Assembly (NCBI RefSeq): GCF_002836515.1
Contig: NZ_PJBC01000067.1
Coordinates: forward strand, 1 to 64,000
Direction of reading: 5' to 3'
DNA from: Pseudomonas sp. Choline-02u-1
Lineage (GTDB): Bacteria; Pseudomonadota; Gammaproteobacteria; Pseudomonadales; Pseudomonadaceae
Length of the DNA stretch: 64,000 nucleotides
Shown here: piece after piece, positions 34,919-44,773 of the stretch
How positions within the stretch are numbered: the first letter of the stretch is position 1
How the letters are laid out: every line of letters begins with the position of its first letter
Made by a program: the position numbers and the translations under genes
Notes under the pieces: generated by a model
Database searches by the model: none
What the model saw: only the letters and a program-made list of their open reading frames with translations
Told to the model about the DNA's origin: nothing

Positions 34919-35138
34919 GCGGGATTACCAGAATACGGCTAAACGAATGGCGGCCATTATCCGGTTTTTGTGCGCGAAGTCTCGCCCTTTCGGGATTCGC
35001 CGCTGACCGGCGCTGCTGGAAATCTCGCAAGATTCGCTACACTTTGAACAAATCCCGGCGATGCCAATAACATCAATCTGAACATTGTGCCCGCGCCATT
35101 GTTCTAGATTCAGAAGACACCGGATCAAGGACGAGCAC

Positions 35139-37748
35139 ATGGCCGTAACTCACGCTACGCCGCCAATCCCCACCCCACAACGCGCTGTGACCCGTCGTTT
35201 GGCAATCGCCGTGGGCGCGTTGTTCGTCGCCGGCGTGATTGCCGCCATCAGCACCTTGCTGGGCATCGCCAAGTCCCTCGATGCCAAAGACCTGGAACAG
35301 AACCAGTTCTATTCCGTGCGCGCCGTGGAAAACCGCATCACCACTTCGAAAAACTACATCACCAGCTACGCCTACTGGACGCGAGCCTATGAGGCCTTGA
35401 GCGGGCCGATCGACGTCAACTGGGCCTACACCGAGCAGAACATGGGCAAAACCATGTTCACTACCGACGGCTACGACGGCGTATTTGTCCTCGACCGCAA
35501 TCGCACCAAGTACGCGGTGATTCGCGGGCAGATGGTCGAAACCGACGTCTCCACGGTGCTGCAAGCGCCCGCCCCGGCGCTGGTCGAGCAGGTGCTGAGC
35601 CAGCCTGATCTGACCAAGCCGGTCAGCAGCTATTCGCTGTTCGAAGGCTGGCCCGCGCTGATTACCGCTGCGGCGATCATTCCCAACGATGAACGACCGC
35701 TGGACGAACTGCGCAACACTTCCGTGCTGGTGTTCGTCGACAAGCTGACTCCGACCAAACTGCGCAAGATCGGCGCCGGTTATGGCCTGACGAACCTGAC
35801 CCTGGTCCCGGACGACACCATTGAAAAAGGCCATCCAAGCGTGCCGCTCGACAGCACCGGGTACAGCCTGGTCGCCGACCTGCAACGGCCCGGTCAGCAA
35901 TTGTTGTGGACGCTGGTGCCACCGCTCGGCGCGACGTTTCTGGTGCTGATGTTGCTGACCGCGTACTTCTTCCGCCACGCCTTGCGCTCGTCGCAATACG
36001 TCGACAACAGCATTGAAGCGATGCAGGCCTCGAATCAGGCGCTCGAAGCGGCCAATCATGCGCTCGAAGCCAGTGAAGAACGCTTTCGCGCCGTGGCCGA
36101 AGCAGCGTCGGACTGGATCTGGGAAGTGGATGGTCAGCTGTCGCTAACCTACCTGTCAGCGCGTTTCAGCGAAGTCACCGGCTATCCGCAGGCCTTTTGG
36201 CTTGGGCAGAACATCGGGGAGTTGCTGACCTGCGATACCACGCCGCTGGCGTTGTGGCTGCGCAAACTGAGCGATGAAAACAGTGCCGGCGACTTACGCT
36301 GCACCTACCGTGACGAGTCCGGGCAGCCGCGTCATTGTCGTCTCTCTGCGCGGCCGATTTTCGACAAGAACAGCGTCGGCGGATATCGGGGCACCGCCAG
36401 CGACATCACTGACGAAGTTGCCGCCCATGCGCAGATCCAGCATCTGTCGATGCATGACGCCCTGACCGGTCTGCCCAACCGCAACAAGCTGGCGCGTTAT
36501 CTGGATGAAGTTCTGCTTTTGAAGGAACACGCACCGCCGCTGTCGCTGCTGATGATCGATCTGGACAACTTCAAACCGATCAACGACTCCCTCGGCCATC
36601 CAGCCGGTGACGCGGTGCTCCAGGAAGTCGCCACGCGTCTGCGCGAATGCACCCGCGAGCACGACATCGTTGCGCGCCTGGGCGGTGACGAGTTCGTGGT
36701 GGTGCTCAACGGGATGGACAGCCATCACGAGATCGACAAATTCTGCACACGCTTGATCGGCAGCCTCCATCAACCGATCAATTACGAGCACCATCCCTTG
36801 CATATCGGCGCCAGTATCGGCATCGCCCTCAGCCGTCGTCACGGCTTCGTCGCCAGCGATCTGATCCGCTATGCCGACATTGCGTTGTATCAGGCCAAGT
36901 CCGACGGCAAAAATACGTGGTGCTACTTTGAAGCGCACATGAGCGACCAGATCCAGACGCGCCGGCAGATGGAAGATGACTTGCGCCACGCGCTCAAGCA
37001 CAACGAATTCGTCCTGCACTATCAGCCGCGCTACAAGGTCGACGGCAAGCACATCGTTTCAGTCGAAGCGCTGGTGCGCTGGCAGCATCCGACCCAAGGA
37101 TTGCTCGGGCCGGACGTGTTCATTCCGCTCGCCGAGCAGACCGATCTGATCGTGCCGCTGGGCCGCTGGGTATTGCGCGAAGCCTGCGAAACCGCGCTGG
37201 ACTGGCCGCCTGACATTCTGCTGTCGGTCAACCTGTCGCCTGCACAATTTGCTTTGAGCGATGTGGTCGAGGATGTTCGCCAAGTACTGGTCGATACGCG
37301 TTTCCCGGCCAGCCGTCTGGAGCTGGAGATCACCGAAAACGTGATGCTCAACGACACCGACGGCGCGCTGACCACCATGAACCAGCTCAAAGAACTCGGC
37401 GTACGCCTGAACATGGATGACTTCGGCACCGGCTATTCGTCGCTTGGATACCTGCGTGCTTATCCATTCGACGGGATCAAGATCGACAAGCGCTTTATTG
37501 CCTCGATCAGCAGCGGCACCAATGACCGTGCCGTGGTGCAGGCGATCATCGGTCTGGGCAAAGCCATGGGTTTAACGGTGACTGCCGAAGGCGTCGAGAC
37601 CGAGGAACAACTGGCGATTCTCGGCAAGGACCAATGCAATGAGGTGCAGGGCTACTTCATGAGCCGGCCGATCGACAAGGCGGCTTTTGCTGACTTGTTG
37701 CGGGCTTCGAGGCTGTCGCCGATGGGCAAAAAAGGTCGGGTGACATGA
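35139..37748 (+). CDS. CHASE4-PAS-GGDEF-EAL c-di-GMP signalling protein
   Basis: 869 residues: an N-terminal membrane helix (about 20-42), a periplasmic CHASE4-type sensor (about 50-260), a second helix (about 275-295), PAS (about 325-430), GGDEF (RLGGDEFVVV) with an RxxD inhibitory site five residues upstream (REHD), and EAL. The EAL active-site set is complete (EALVRW, NLSPAQF, ELEITENV, DDFGTGYSS, IKIDKRF, AEGVE), so phosphodiesterase activity is likely; both activities are possible. The start MAVTHA follows CAAGGACGAGC. It stands alone. Confidence 0.93.
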   Translation: MAVTHATPPIPTPQRAVTRRLAIAVGALFVAGVIAAISTLLGIAKSLDAKDLEQNQFYSVRAVENRITTSKNYITSYAYWTRAYEALSGPIDVNWAYTEQNMGKTMFTTDGYDGVFVLDRNRTKYAVIRGQMVETDVSTVLQAPAPALVEQVLSQPDLTKPVSSYSLFEGWPALITAAAIIPNDERPLDELRNTSVLVFVDKLTPTKLRKIGAGYGLTNLTLVPDDTIEKGHPSVPLDSTGYSLVADLQRPGQQLLWTLVPPLGATFLVLMLLTAYFFRHALRSSQYVDNSIEAMQASNQALEAANHALEASEERFRAVAEAASDWIWEVDGQLSLTYLSARFSEVTGYPQAFWLGQNIGELLTCDTTPLALWLRKLSDENSAGDLRCTYRDESGQPRHCRLSARPIFDKNSVGGYRGTASDITDEVAAHAQIQHLSMHDALTGLPNRNKLARYLDEVLLLKEHAPPLSLLMIDLDNFKPINDSLGHPAGDAVLQEVATRLRECTREHDIVARLGGDEFVVVLNGMDSHHEIDKFCTRLIGSLHQPINYEHHPLHIGASIGIALSRRHGFVASDLIRYADIALYQAKSDGKNTWCYFEAHMSDQIQTRRQMEDDLRHALKHNEFVLHYQPRYKVDGKHIVSVEALVRWQHPTQGLLGPDVFIPLAEQTDLIVPLGRWVLREACETALDWPPDILLSVNLSPAQFALSDVVEDVRQVLVDTRFPASRLELEITENVMLNDTDGALTTMNQLKELGVRLNMDDFGTGYSSLGYLRAYPFDGIKIDKRFIASISSGTNDRAVVQAIIGLGKAMGLTVTAEGVETEEQLAILGKDQCNEVQGYFMSRPIDKAAFADLLRASRLSPMGKKGRVT

Positions 37749-37751
37749 AGT

Positions 37752-38753
37752 TCAGCCGTTGACCGCAACGCGCACCTTGCCGCTGAACACGCGAAAGCCG
37801 AAGGTGTTGTAAGCCAGAGTGATCGGTATGAGCACGGCGAAGCCGACCAGCATGAAGATCTGACTGTTCGGGCTGGAAGCGGCTGCGCTCAAGGTCAGAT
37901 CCGGCGGAATGATGAAGGGATAGAGCGCGGCCAGCATCACCGCGAAGGCCAGCACGAAAACGCCCAAGGCGGCGAACAGCGGGATGAAGTCAAAGCGGCT
38001 GCGAAAGCCTTTGGTGAACATCATCGATAAAGCGCCGAGGATCAATCCTGCTGGCAACCACAGGCGAATATCGGCAAGCCGCCGAGCGTATTGCGGCTGC
38101 AACGTAGCCGTCCATGCGATCAACACCAGCAATAACACCGTGACAACCACGGCCAAGAGGCGGGCCTGGCGTGCCGAGTGCCGCTGCAGTTCATCCAGGG
38201 TGCGCCAGTACAACCAGCAAGTCCCCAGCCACAGGTACCCCAACACCAGCACCAGGCCACAGAAAACCGGGAACGGATTCAACCAATCGAGGCCATCGCC
38301 AATGTACTGACCGCCCTGATGCGCAACGCCTTGCACCAGCGTGCCGAGCACCATGCCCTGAACAACACCGGTCAGCAACGAAGCCAGCGCCAGCACGCCG
38401 TCGACGATTCTTTTGCATTGTCCGTTCGCTGCGTAGTCGCGAAACTCCAACGCCATGGCCCGCGCAATCAATGCGAGGAACATCACGATAAAAGGCACAT
38501 ACAGCGCCGGCAGCAAGATCGCATAAGCCAACGGAAACAGCGCCAGCAGCCCACCGCCGCCGAGCACCAGCCAGGTTTCGTTGGCATCCCACACCGGCAG
38601 AATCGTCACCGCCATCGCCCTGCGCTGCTGGCTGCAGCCGGTCAGGCCCATGAGCATGCCGACGCCCAGATCGGTGCCGTCGAGCAATACGTAATTCATC
38701 ACCGAAAACGCCAGTGCGGCGGCGCACAACAGCGTCAGCCAGTCCGTGTCCAT
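37752..38753 (-). CDS. cioB: Cytochrome bd-type ubiquinol oxidase subunit II (CioB)
   Basis: 333 residues with about eight to nine membrane helices and the family N-terminal YVLLDGTDLGVGML. Partner of CioA in the terminal quinol oxidase that in pseudomonads tolerates cyanide. It follows cioA after 12 bases. Short spacing and shared strand show one operon with the VOC protein and small protein upstream. Confidence 0.93.
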   Translation of the reverse strand: MDTDWLTLLCAAALAFSVMNYVLLDGTDLGVGMLMGLTGCSQQRRAMAVTILPVWDANETWLVLGGGGLLALFPLAYAILLPALYVPFIVMFLALIARAMALEFRDYAANGQCKRIVDGVLALASLLTGVVQGMVLGTLVQGVAHQGGQYIGDGLDWLNPFPVFCGLVLVLGYLWLGTCWLYWRTLDELQRHSARQARLLAVVVTVLLLVLIAWTATLQPQYARRLADIRLWLPAGLILGALSMMFTKGFRSRFDFIPLFAALGVFVLAFAVMLAALYPFIIPPDLTLSAAASSPNSQIFMLVGFAVLIPITLAYNTFGFRVFSGKVRVAVNG

Positions 38754-38765
38754 GTCTGTGATTCC

Positions 38766-40139
38766 TCAGTGCCCGGTTTCGTCGGCAAGCGTGGGCTGCG
38801 GCCCCGGTTGGTCCTGCTGCGGCGGCTCACGCAACAGGCGCAGCAGCACCCACAGGCCGATGCCGAAGATCAGCAGATAGAACAACAGAATCAGCCACGT
38901 CGAGGCGATGACTTGAGCCCTGGACACCGACGACAGACTGTCCGCCGTGCGCATCAGTCCGTAGACCGTAAACGGCTGCCGTCCCACTTCGGTGACCACC
39001 CAGCCGCTGAGCATCGCGACAAATCCGGCCGGCGCCAGCAGCACGCAAGCGCCCAGCCACCCGCGCGCCGTGAACAGGCGATTGCGCCGACGCAGGAAGA
39101 GGCTGACCACGCCCTGCCCCAGCATCAGCAGCCCCAGCCCGACCATCAGCCGGAACGCGAAAAATACCGGTGCCACTGGCGGGATGTCTTCAGGCGGGAA
39201 TTCATCAAGCGCGGCGATGGTGCTGGTCAGGTCATGCTGCAAATACAGCGAACCGACCCGGGGAATGGCGACTTCCCAATGATTGCGCCGCTCTTGCCTA
39301 TCCGGCCAGGCGAACAGCCGCAGTGGCTCCCCGGCCCCTTGCGCGGGGCGCGTCCATGAAGCTTCGATTGCCGCCACCTTCTGCGGCTGGGCCTGCAGGG
39401 TGTGTCGGCCATGCAGATCGCCGACGACAATCTGCACCGGCATCAGCACCGCAATCACCCACAGCGCCATGGAAAATTGCAGGCGAGCGCGCGGGTTTTC
39501 CGAAGCCTTGCGCAACTGCCAGGCGCTGATCCCGGCAACCAGCGTCGCACTGCCGATAAACACGGCAAGCAGCATGTGCGCCAGACGATAGGGAAACGAG
39601 GGGTTGAAGATGATTGCCCACCAATCCTCGGCCAGATAACGTCCATCCGCGCCAATCGAATAACCGGCGGGGGTTTGCATCCATGAGTTGGCGGACAGTA
39701 TCCAGAACGCGCTGATGACTGAGCCCACCGCCACCGCGCAAGTGGCGAAAAAGTGCAGACGGGGGCCGACCTTCTTCAGGCCGAACAACATGATGCCGAG
39801 AAACCCCGCTTCGATGAAAAACGCCGCCATCACTTCATAGAACATCAGCGGCCCGAGGACATCGCCGGCCTGCACCGACAACCGCGACCAGTTAAGGCCA
39901 AACTGATACTCCAGAATCAATCCCGACGCCGTGCCCACCGCGACGTTGAGCGCAAACACCTTGAGCCAGTAGCGATAAACGTCCAGATAAACCTGGCGCC
40001 CGCTCTTCAACCACAACGCCTCCAGCACCATGAGAAAATTCGCCAGACCGATGCTGAAAGCCGCCAGCACGATGTGGAAGCTGATCGTGATCGCGAACTG
40101 GGCGCGGGCCGCCATCAGGGCCGAATCGACAGGCTCCAT
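38766..40139 (-). CDS. cioA: Cytochrome bd-type ubiquinol oxidase subunit I (CioA)
   Basis: 457 residues. The N-terminal helix has the heme-ligand His (ITISFHIVLAAFSIG, near residue 21), and the C-terminal GWVVTEVGRQPF is the conserved quinol-oxidase segment. The Q-loop region is short, as in CioA rather than E. coli CydA. It oxidises ubiquinol and reduces O2 to water in the inner membrane. The VOC-protein stop lies only three bases upstream of this start. Confidence 0.93.
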   Translation of the reverse strand: MEPVDSALMAARAQFAITISFHIVLAAFSIGLANFLMVLEALWLKSGRQVYLDVYRYWLKVFALNVAVGTASGLILEYQFGLNWSRLSVQAGDVLGPLMFYEVMAAFFIEAGFLGIMLFGLKKVGPRLHFFATCAVAVGSVISAFWILSANSWMQTPAGYSIGADGRYLAEDWWAIIFNPSFPYRLAHMLLAVFIGSATLVAGISAWQLRKASENPRARLQFSMALWVIAVLMPVQIVVGDLHGRHTLQAQPQKVAAIEASWTRPAQGAGEPLRLFAWPDRQERRNHWEVAIPRVGSLYLQHDLTSTIAALDEFPPEDIPPVAPVFFAFRLMVGLGLLMLGQGVVSLFLRRRNRLFTARGWLGACVLLAPAGFVAMLSGWVVTEVGRQPFTVYGLMRTADSLSSVSRAQVIASTWLILLFYLLIFGIGLWVLLRLLREPPQQDQPGPQPTLADETGH

Positions 40140-40142
40140 CCA

Positions 40143-40532
40143 TCAGCCGCTGTAGAACACAGCAAGCTTGTTGCCTTCGGGATCGCGAAGATAGGCCACA
40201 TAAAAGTCCGGCGTGTAGGCCTCGCGGGTGCCCGGCGGGCCTTCATCGCTGCCGCCAGCGTCGAGCCCGGCCTTGTGCACTTGGTCGACCTTTTGCCGGG
40301 AGTCGGCGCGAAACGCCGGCATCATGCCGTTGCCCGGCGTTGCCGGCTCGCCATTGAACGGTTGCGAAATGTGCACACTGCCGGGGCCGTTGGACTTGTC
40401 GATGCAATTGGGCAGGTAAAAACAATAGTGTTCTTCGCGATCATGCCGGTAGCCGAGCGGCGTCAGGATCGCTTGGTAAAAAGCCGCCGAACGCTCGACA
40501 TCGTTGGCGCCGATAAACAGATAACTGAGCAT
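40143..40532 (-). CDS. VOC-family (glyoxalase/dioxygenase-like) protein
   Basis: 129-residue single vicinal-oxygen-chelate domain (MLSYLFIGANDVERSAAFYQ; C-terminal FYVAYLRDPEGNKLAVFY with the metal-ligand-type Glu). The activity could be glyoxalase-like or resistance-related; none is evident. Its closeness to cioA (three bases) suggests co-expression with the oxidase. Confidence 0.88.
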   Translation of the reverse strand: MLSYLFIGANDVERSAAFYQAILTPLGYRHDREEHYCFYLPNCIDKSNGPGSVHISQPFNGEPATPGNGMMPAFRADSRQKVDQVHKAGLDAGGSDEGPPGTREAYTPDFYVAYLRDPEGNKLAVFYSG

Positions 40533-40555
40533 GGCATGTCCTCCAATGGCAGTTG

Positions 40556-40771
40556 TCAGCCGTGCGTCTCTTCTTCGTTATGGGTAAACACGTTACCGGC
40601 GTCGCGCACCAACTGGCGCCACTCAGCGCCAGTGATCAGGCCCTGCTCCTCCATCTCGTCGGCAGCCTTGAGCAGGTCGTCATATTGCTGCTCCGGATCC
40701 ACAACAGCCTCGGTCTGCTCCGCCATCCTGCGCCATGCCGCCAGTGATGCCTTTTTTTGCTGATCGAACAT
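40556..40771 (-). CDS. Small acidic protein, unknown function
   Basis: 71 residues, highly charged and helical (ASLAAWRRMAEQTEAVVDPE, a C-terminal SHOCT-like LITGAEWRQLVRDA). No signal peptide. First gene of the VOC-cioA-cioB transcript, 23 bp before the VOC start. Function not known. The 277 bp upstream (40772-41048) show no gene and should hold the promoter. Confidence 0.7.
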   Translation of the reverse strand: MFDQQKKASLAAWRRMAEQTEAVVDPEQQYDDLLKAADEMEEQGLITGAEWRQLVRDAGNVFTHNEEETHG

Positions 40772-41048
40772 ACGGGTATTTCCTGAGGGACTTACCCGGT
40801 AGAAAAATCAGTGCGACAGAGGTTCAGAGCAGACGACGGATGGAGTCATCTAGTGGCCCGGCGACTCGACTCAAGCAATTGCCGTCGCCGGCAACGCGCG
40901 GTCCACGCAGATGCCGCCCATTGGATGAGGGGTCGCCACACCACTGCCGATCAGCGACGTCAGCAAAGTCGAATCAAGCCGGTGTGCATCGCGGGCGAAA
41001 CCCGTGGCATCGAGATCAAATCCTTGTTTATTCGAAGGGTGGCAGCGA

Positions 41049-42101
41049 TTACGGCTCGGTCTGAGGTTGTGGCAAAGGCGCGGGCTGTTCCTGGAACAGG
41101 CGCTTGGGCAGGAACACCGGGGAAATATGGATGATCGACATCCTCACGACGTGGTTGAGCATCACGAACGCCGGGTCCAGCTTGAGCAGCAACGCGGCTG
41201 CGGTCATGACCTCGACGCCGCCCGGCACCCAGGACATGAACAGGGTCAGAAACGGCTTGCCAGTCAATTTGCTCATCACAAACGCGACCAGCAACGTGGT
41301 GCAGAACGTCAGTGCCGTGACCACCAGGCCGGCACGGATATAACGCACGACATCCTTGAAGGTGATGTCCTTGAGTCGAATGCCGATCAGCCCGCCCAGC
41401 AGGATCAGCGCAACCACTGCAAACGGATCGGGCACATGCAGATCGGCCTCCGGGAAGCCAACATTTACGGCTGCGGTGCACAGCAGGCCAGTCAGCATGT
41501 ACGGCGCCGGCACGTCGAATCGCTCCAGCAGGTAGCCGGCCAGCACCGCTGCAATGGCCGGCGGTACCACGCTCAGCCAGTTATCCAGCGTGCCCAGCGT
41601 CGGTGCAATGCTGTCGGAATGACCGCCGGCAATGAGGGTGACCACAGCCAGCAGTGCGAGCAGGCGCACAATGTGCACAAAAGCGATGCGCCCTGAGGCC
41701 GGTCCCTGCTCGCCCGATACCGTCATCACGGCTGCCATCGCGCCGGGAATCGAGCCCAGCAGACTTTCGATGTGCCCCCACTTCTCCATGCGGCGCAGCC
41801 AGTTATAGCCGACGAAGATCTGCGTGGTCATGCAAATCAACAGGCCGAGCAAAATGCTGAAGTCAGTCAACTCACGCATCATTGCCCCGGTGACAATTGA
41901 GCCGACACTGATCCCCAGCAGCAGTTGCACGGTGGCCACGAAGGGATACGGCATGCGCATGCGCACCCCCAGTTTGCTCAGCGCGGTCACTGCGCAGATG
42001 GCGCCGATCAGGTCGCCGAGCGCAAACCCGGTGAGGTAACCGAGCCAGGCGCCAAGGGCGGCCACCGGAATCGGAATAAGGCTTTCAATCAGCTTGTTCA
42101 T
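41049..42101 (-). CDS. AbrB-type membrane protein (AmoA-like)
   Basis: 350-residue membrane protein with about ten helices and two copies of the AbrB duplication domain (SLLGSIPGAMAAVMTVSGE and SWVPGGVEVMTAAALLLKLD, each with the GxxxxM pattern). The family is often annotated as AbrB-family regulator or ammonia monooxygenase, but the sequence is of an integral membrane protein, perhaps a transporter or regulator of transport. Function not established. Confidence 0.85.
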   Translation of the reverse strand: MNKLIESLIPIPVAALGAWLGYLTGFALGDLIGAICAVTALSKLGVRMRMPYPFVATVQLLLGISVGSIVTGAMMRELTDFSILLGLLICMTTQIFVGYNWLRRMEKWGHIESLLGSIPGAMAAVMTVSGEQGPASGRIAFVHIVRLLALLAVVTLIAGGHSDSIAPTLGTLDNWLSVVPPAIAAVLAGYLLERFDVPAPYMLTGLLCTAAVNVGFPEADLHVPDPFAVVALILLGGLIGIRLKDITFKDVVRYIRAGLVVTALTFCTTLLVAFVMSKLTGKPFLTLFMSWVPGGVEVMTAAALLLKLDPAFVMLNHVVRMSIIHISPVFLPKRLFQEQPAPLPQPQTEP

Positions 42102-42518
42102 GGCGATCCACTTTTTTCAAGGCATGACCATCCCGTCCAGCGACGGCAGTCAGCGCTGTTTGATGTCATCCGGACACGGGGGTGAGCGCTAGTGCGCATT
42201 ACTTCAGCCTTGCGCTGGAGGTACTCGATGAAGATGTCCTGCGCAGCGGACTGCACGACCGCTACGCCCATCGCCTCGACAAACCCATCGACGGCGGGTT
42301 TTCGACCAACTGCCGAAGAAGGTGCGCAGGGAGGCGGCGCTATGATGGCGCGCAGTCAGCGTCTTGAAAGAACGCTCGATGTCGACCAGCTCTGCCACTT
42401 GACTGCGAAACGCCTCGACCAATGCGTGCTGCAGAACACCGGCAGGCATGTCGTCGAGCACGGGCTCTATCACGGACAATAAAGCGCTTTGCAGCGGCAG
42501 CAGGTTACTCACGGTCAT
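42098..42518 (-). pseudogene. Possible frameshifted small gene between MFS exporter and AbrB protein
   Basis: An open frame starts with MTVSNLLPLQSALL at 42518, overlapping the exporter stop, and looks coding for about 70 residues (LVDIERSFKTLTARHH), then becomes Arg/Trp-rich. In the next frame, from about 42310, a protein-like stretch appears (DGFVEAMGVAVVQSAAQDIF, FIEYLQRKAEVMR) and runs to a stop that overlaps the AbrB-protein start as ATGA. One frame change would join them into a single gene filling the gap. I recognise no family; the case rests on coding character only. Confidence 0.35.
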
Positions 42519-43725
42519 CTGACATTTTCCTTGTTGGATGATGAATCAAGCGCTTTGACGCAGAAGCGCCGGGCATGACCGGCAGTGCGGGAACCTTCCA
42601 GCCGCGACGAATCGCCAGCAGCGGGAGAATCTGGAACACCATGATCAGGGCGACGCACGCCGGCCAGCCGCCCAGCTCCCATAGCGTGCCCGGCACGAAC
42701 GCACCGAAACTGCCGCCCAGGTAGTAACTGGTCAGGTACAGGCCCACGGCCCCGGCCTTGTCGACTCGGGCATGGGCAGTGATAAATGCATTGGCAGCGG
42801 CTTGGGCGAGGAACACGCCGGTAGAACTGAGCGCCAGCCCGGCGATGGTCAGCCACAGCGAAGAAGTCAGTGTCAGCAGTGAGCCGGCGATTCCAAGGCA
42901 TGCGGCGGCGGTGATCAACTCGCTACGCGGCCGGGCCTTGCCCAGGCGTCCGGCGATCGGTACCACCACCAGCGCCAGCAGGAACACCGAATAGATCGCC
43001 CCCAATGCGCCGGTGCTCAGGGAAAACGGCGCGCGACTCAGGTGCAGGCCAACGTAGGTAAAGGTGGCAATTTGCGCAAAAAGCACGCAAAAGCCCACGG
43101 CATAGGCGGCCAGCAAGGGCTTGCTGAAACGTTCGGCACGCCCGCCAGGGCGGTACGCCGGTGGCAGAACAGAGGTGCGTGAATTGGGCGGCAGAAACCA
43201 GGCAATGGCCAGACCGAGGATCAGGCCCAGACCCGCCAGCAGCGCCAGAGCGAGGCGCCAATCAGCAAATTCGGTGACCCACCCGGTAAGAAATCGTCCG
43301 CAGAATCCGCCGAGCACGGTGCCGGCAACGTAGACGCTGGTCGCTTCGGTCACCGCGCCGTCTCTCCAACGCACACCGATGTAGGCAATGCTGGTGGCAA
43401 ACACCAGCGGTATCAACAGCCCCTGAACCGCTCGCCACAGCAGAAACTCAGCGAAGCTGCCTGACCAGGCTGTCAGCAGCGCAGGCAGCGCCAGCAGGAT
43501 CGCCGCCACGGCAATTACCCGGTGCTGCTCGGCCCGCGCGGTGAGCCGGCCAACGAACAAGGCCGCCACCGCCACCGCCAGCGTGGTGACGGTGATGCTC
43601 CAGCTGGCCTGTCGGGCGGAAACATCGAACGCTGTGGCCAGCTCATTAAGCAGCCCCTGCGTCGCATACAGGTTGATAAACGCCGCGCATCCCGCCAGAA
43701 ACAAGGCGATCCGCGGACAAAACAT
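42505..43725 (-). CDS. MFS exporter (DHA1, YnfM-like)
   Basis: About 406 residues with 12 membrane segments and the DHA1-type motif after helix 2 (VGRLTARAEQHR). It resembles the YnfM/arabinose-efflux group. It is divergent from a LysR regulator 106 bp away, which probably controls it. The ATG at 43725 (MFCPRIALF) gives a normal N-terminus; GTG (43737) and TTG (43761) in-frame starts are possible. Substrate unknown. Confidence 0.88.
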   Translation of the reverse strand: MFCPRIALFLAGCAAFINLYATQGLLNELATAFDVSARQASWSITVTTLAVAVAALFVGRLTARAEQHRVIAVAAILLALPALLTAWSGSFAEFLLWRAVQGLLIPLVFATSIAYIGVRWRDGAVTEATSVYVAGTVLGGFCGRFLTGWVTEFADWRLALALLAGLGLILGLAIAWFLPPNSRTSVLPPAYRPGGRAERFSKPLLAAYAVGFCVLFAQIATFTYVGLHLSRAPFSLSTGALGAIYSVFLLALVVVPIAGRLGKARPRSELITAAACLGIAGSLLTLTSSLWLTIAGLALSSTGVFLAQAAANAFITAHARVDKAGAVGLYLTSYYLGGSFGAFVPGTLWELGGWPACVALIMVFQILPLLAIRRGWKVPALPVMPGASASKRLIHHPTRKMSDDRE

Positions 43726-43831
43726 GCGGAGGCTCACAAGAAATGCTCGTAATATTTTCAAACACTTTTATAAGATGGACAGGTTTCAGGATCCAATACC
43801 GATTTCCGACCGATTGATACCAGGGATGAAC

Positions 43832-44731
43832 ATGATCGATCTGCGCCGTCTGCGTTACTTTCTCGTCGTGAGCGACGAATTGCATTTCGGCCGCGCTGCG
43901 ATGCGTCTGCATATCGCCCAGCCGCCGCTGACCCGGCAGATTTCGGCGCTGGAAACGGAATTGGGTTTTCGCTTGTTCGACCGCAGCACGCGCAGCGTCA
44001 CGCTGACCTCGGAGGGCCGACATTTTCTGCCCTACGCAAGGGCCGTGCTGGAGCAAGTCGACCTGACAGCGGCCATTACCAGCAAACTGGCGGCCGGCTC
44101 GGCTGGGCATCTGGCTGTCGGCTATGCCAGTTCGATCGCCCTTTCGGACGTTTTCAGCCAGACCATCCAGACCTTTTGCTCGTCGTATCCCGACGTGCAA
44201 CTGACCGTGGAAGAAGGCGCTTCAAGCATGCAATGCGCGCAGATCGTTGAAGGACGCCTGGACATCGGCATGAGCCGAATGCGACCGGCCGACGCGAACC
44301 CGGACATTCAAGTCATTTGCCTGGATAACGAACCATTGATGGCGGCCGTTCCCAGTGACAGCGCCCTCGCTGGGCAAAGCCACGTGACGCTCACCGAATT
44401 GAGTGCATTTCCACTGATCGCATTCCCGAGCGACTACGGCTCAGCCCTGAACGACATCATCGCCGCGCTGTACCGGCGCAACGACCTGACGCCACGCCCC
44501 GGGCCGAGCGGCAAGCAGATAACCTCTATCATTGCGCTGGTTGCCGCTGGCCAGGGCGTTGCGGTTGTGCCGCAATGCACACAAGCCCTGGTCAAGCACG
44601 GCGTGACCTATCGGCCCCTCGCAGAACCCAGTGCCACGGCGCCTTTATTGGTTTTAACGCGCAAACGCGAGCGCAGCCCGCTGGTGAAGGCCTTTGTGGA
44701 GGTGATCGAACAGTCCCTGCGGACCCGGTGA
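43832..44731 (+). CDS. LysR-family regulator
   Basis: 299 residues: N-terminal helix-turn-helix (LHFGRAAMRLHIAQPPLTRQ, residues 19-38) and a C-terminal effector-binding domain. AGGGA lies five bases before the ATG at 43832; an ATG six bases earlier is possible. It shares the intergenic region with the exporter at 42505-43725, where ACCGATT occurs twice (about 43798 and 43809), and is its likely regulator. Confidence 0.92.
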   Translation: MIDLRRLRYFLVVSDELHFGRAAMRLHIAQPPLTRQISALETELGFRLFDRSTRSVTLTSEGRHFLPYARAVLEQVDLTAAITSKLAAGSAGHLAVGYASSIALSDVFSQTIQTFCSSYPDVQLTVEEGASSMQCAQIVEGRLDIGMSRMRPADANPDIQVICLDNEPLMAAVPSDSALAGQSHVTLTELSAFPLIAFPSDYGSALNDIIAALYRRNDLTPRPGPSGKQITSIIALVAAGQGVAVVPQCTQALVKHGVTYRPLAEPSATAPLLVLTRKRERSPLVKAFVEVIEQSLRTR

Positions 44732-44773
44732 ACAATCACTGCGCGGCAACAAGGTGAGGTCTGGAACGCTTCG

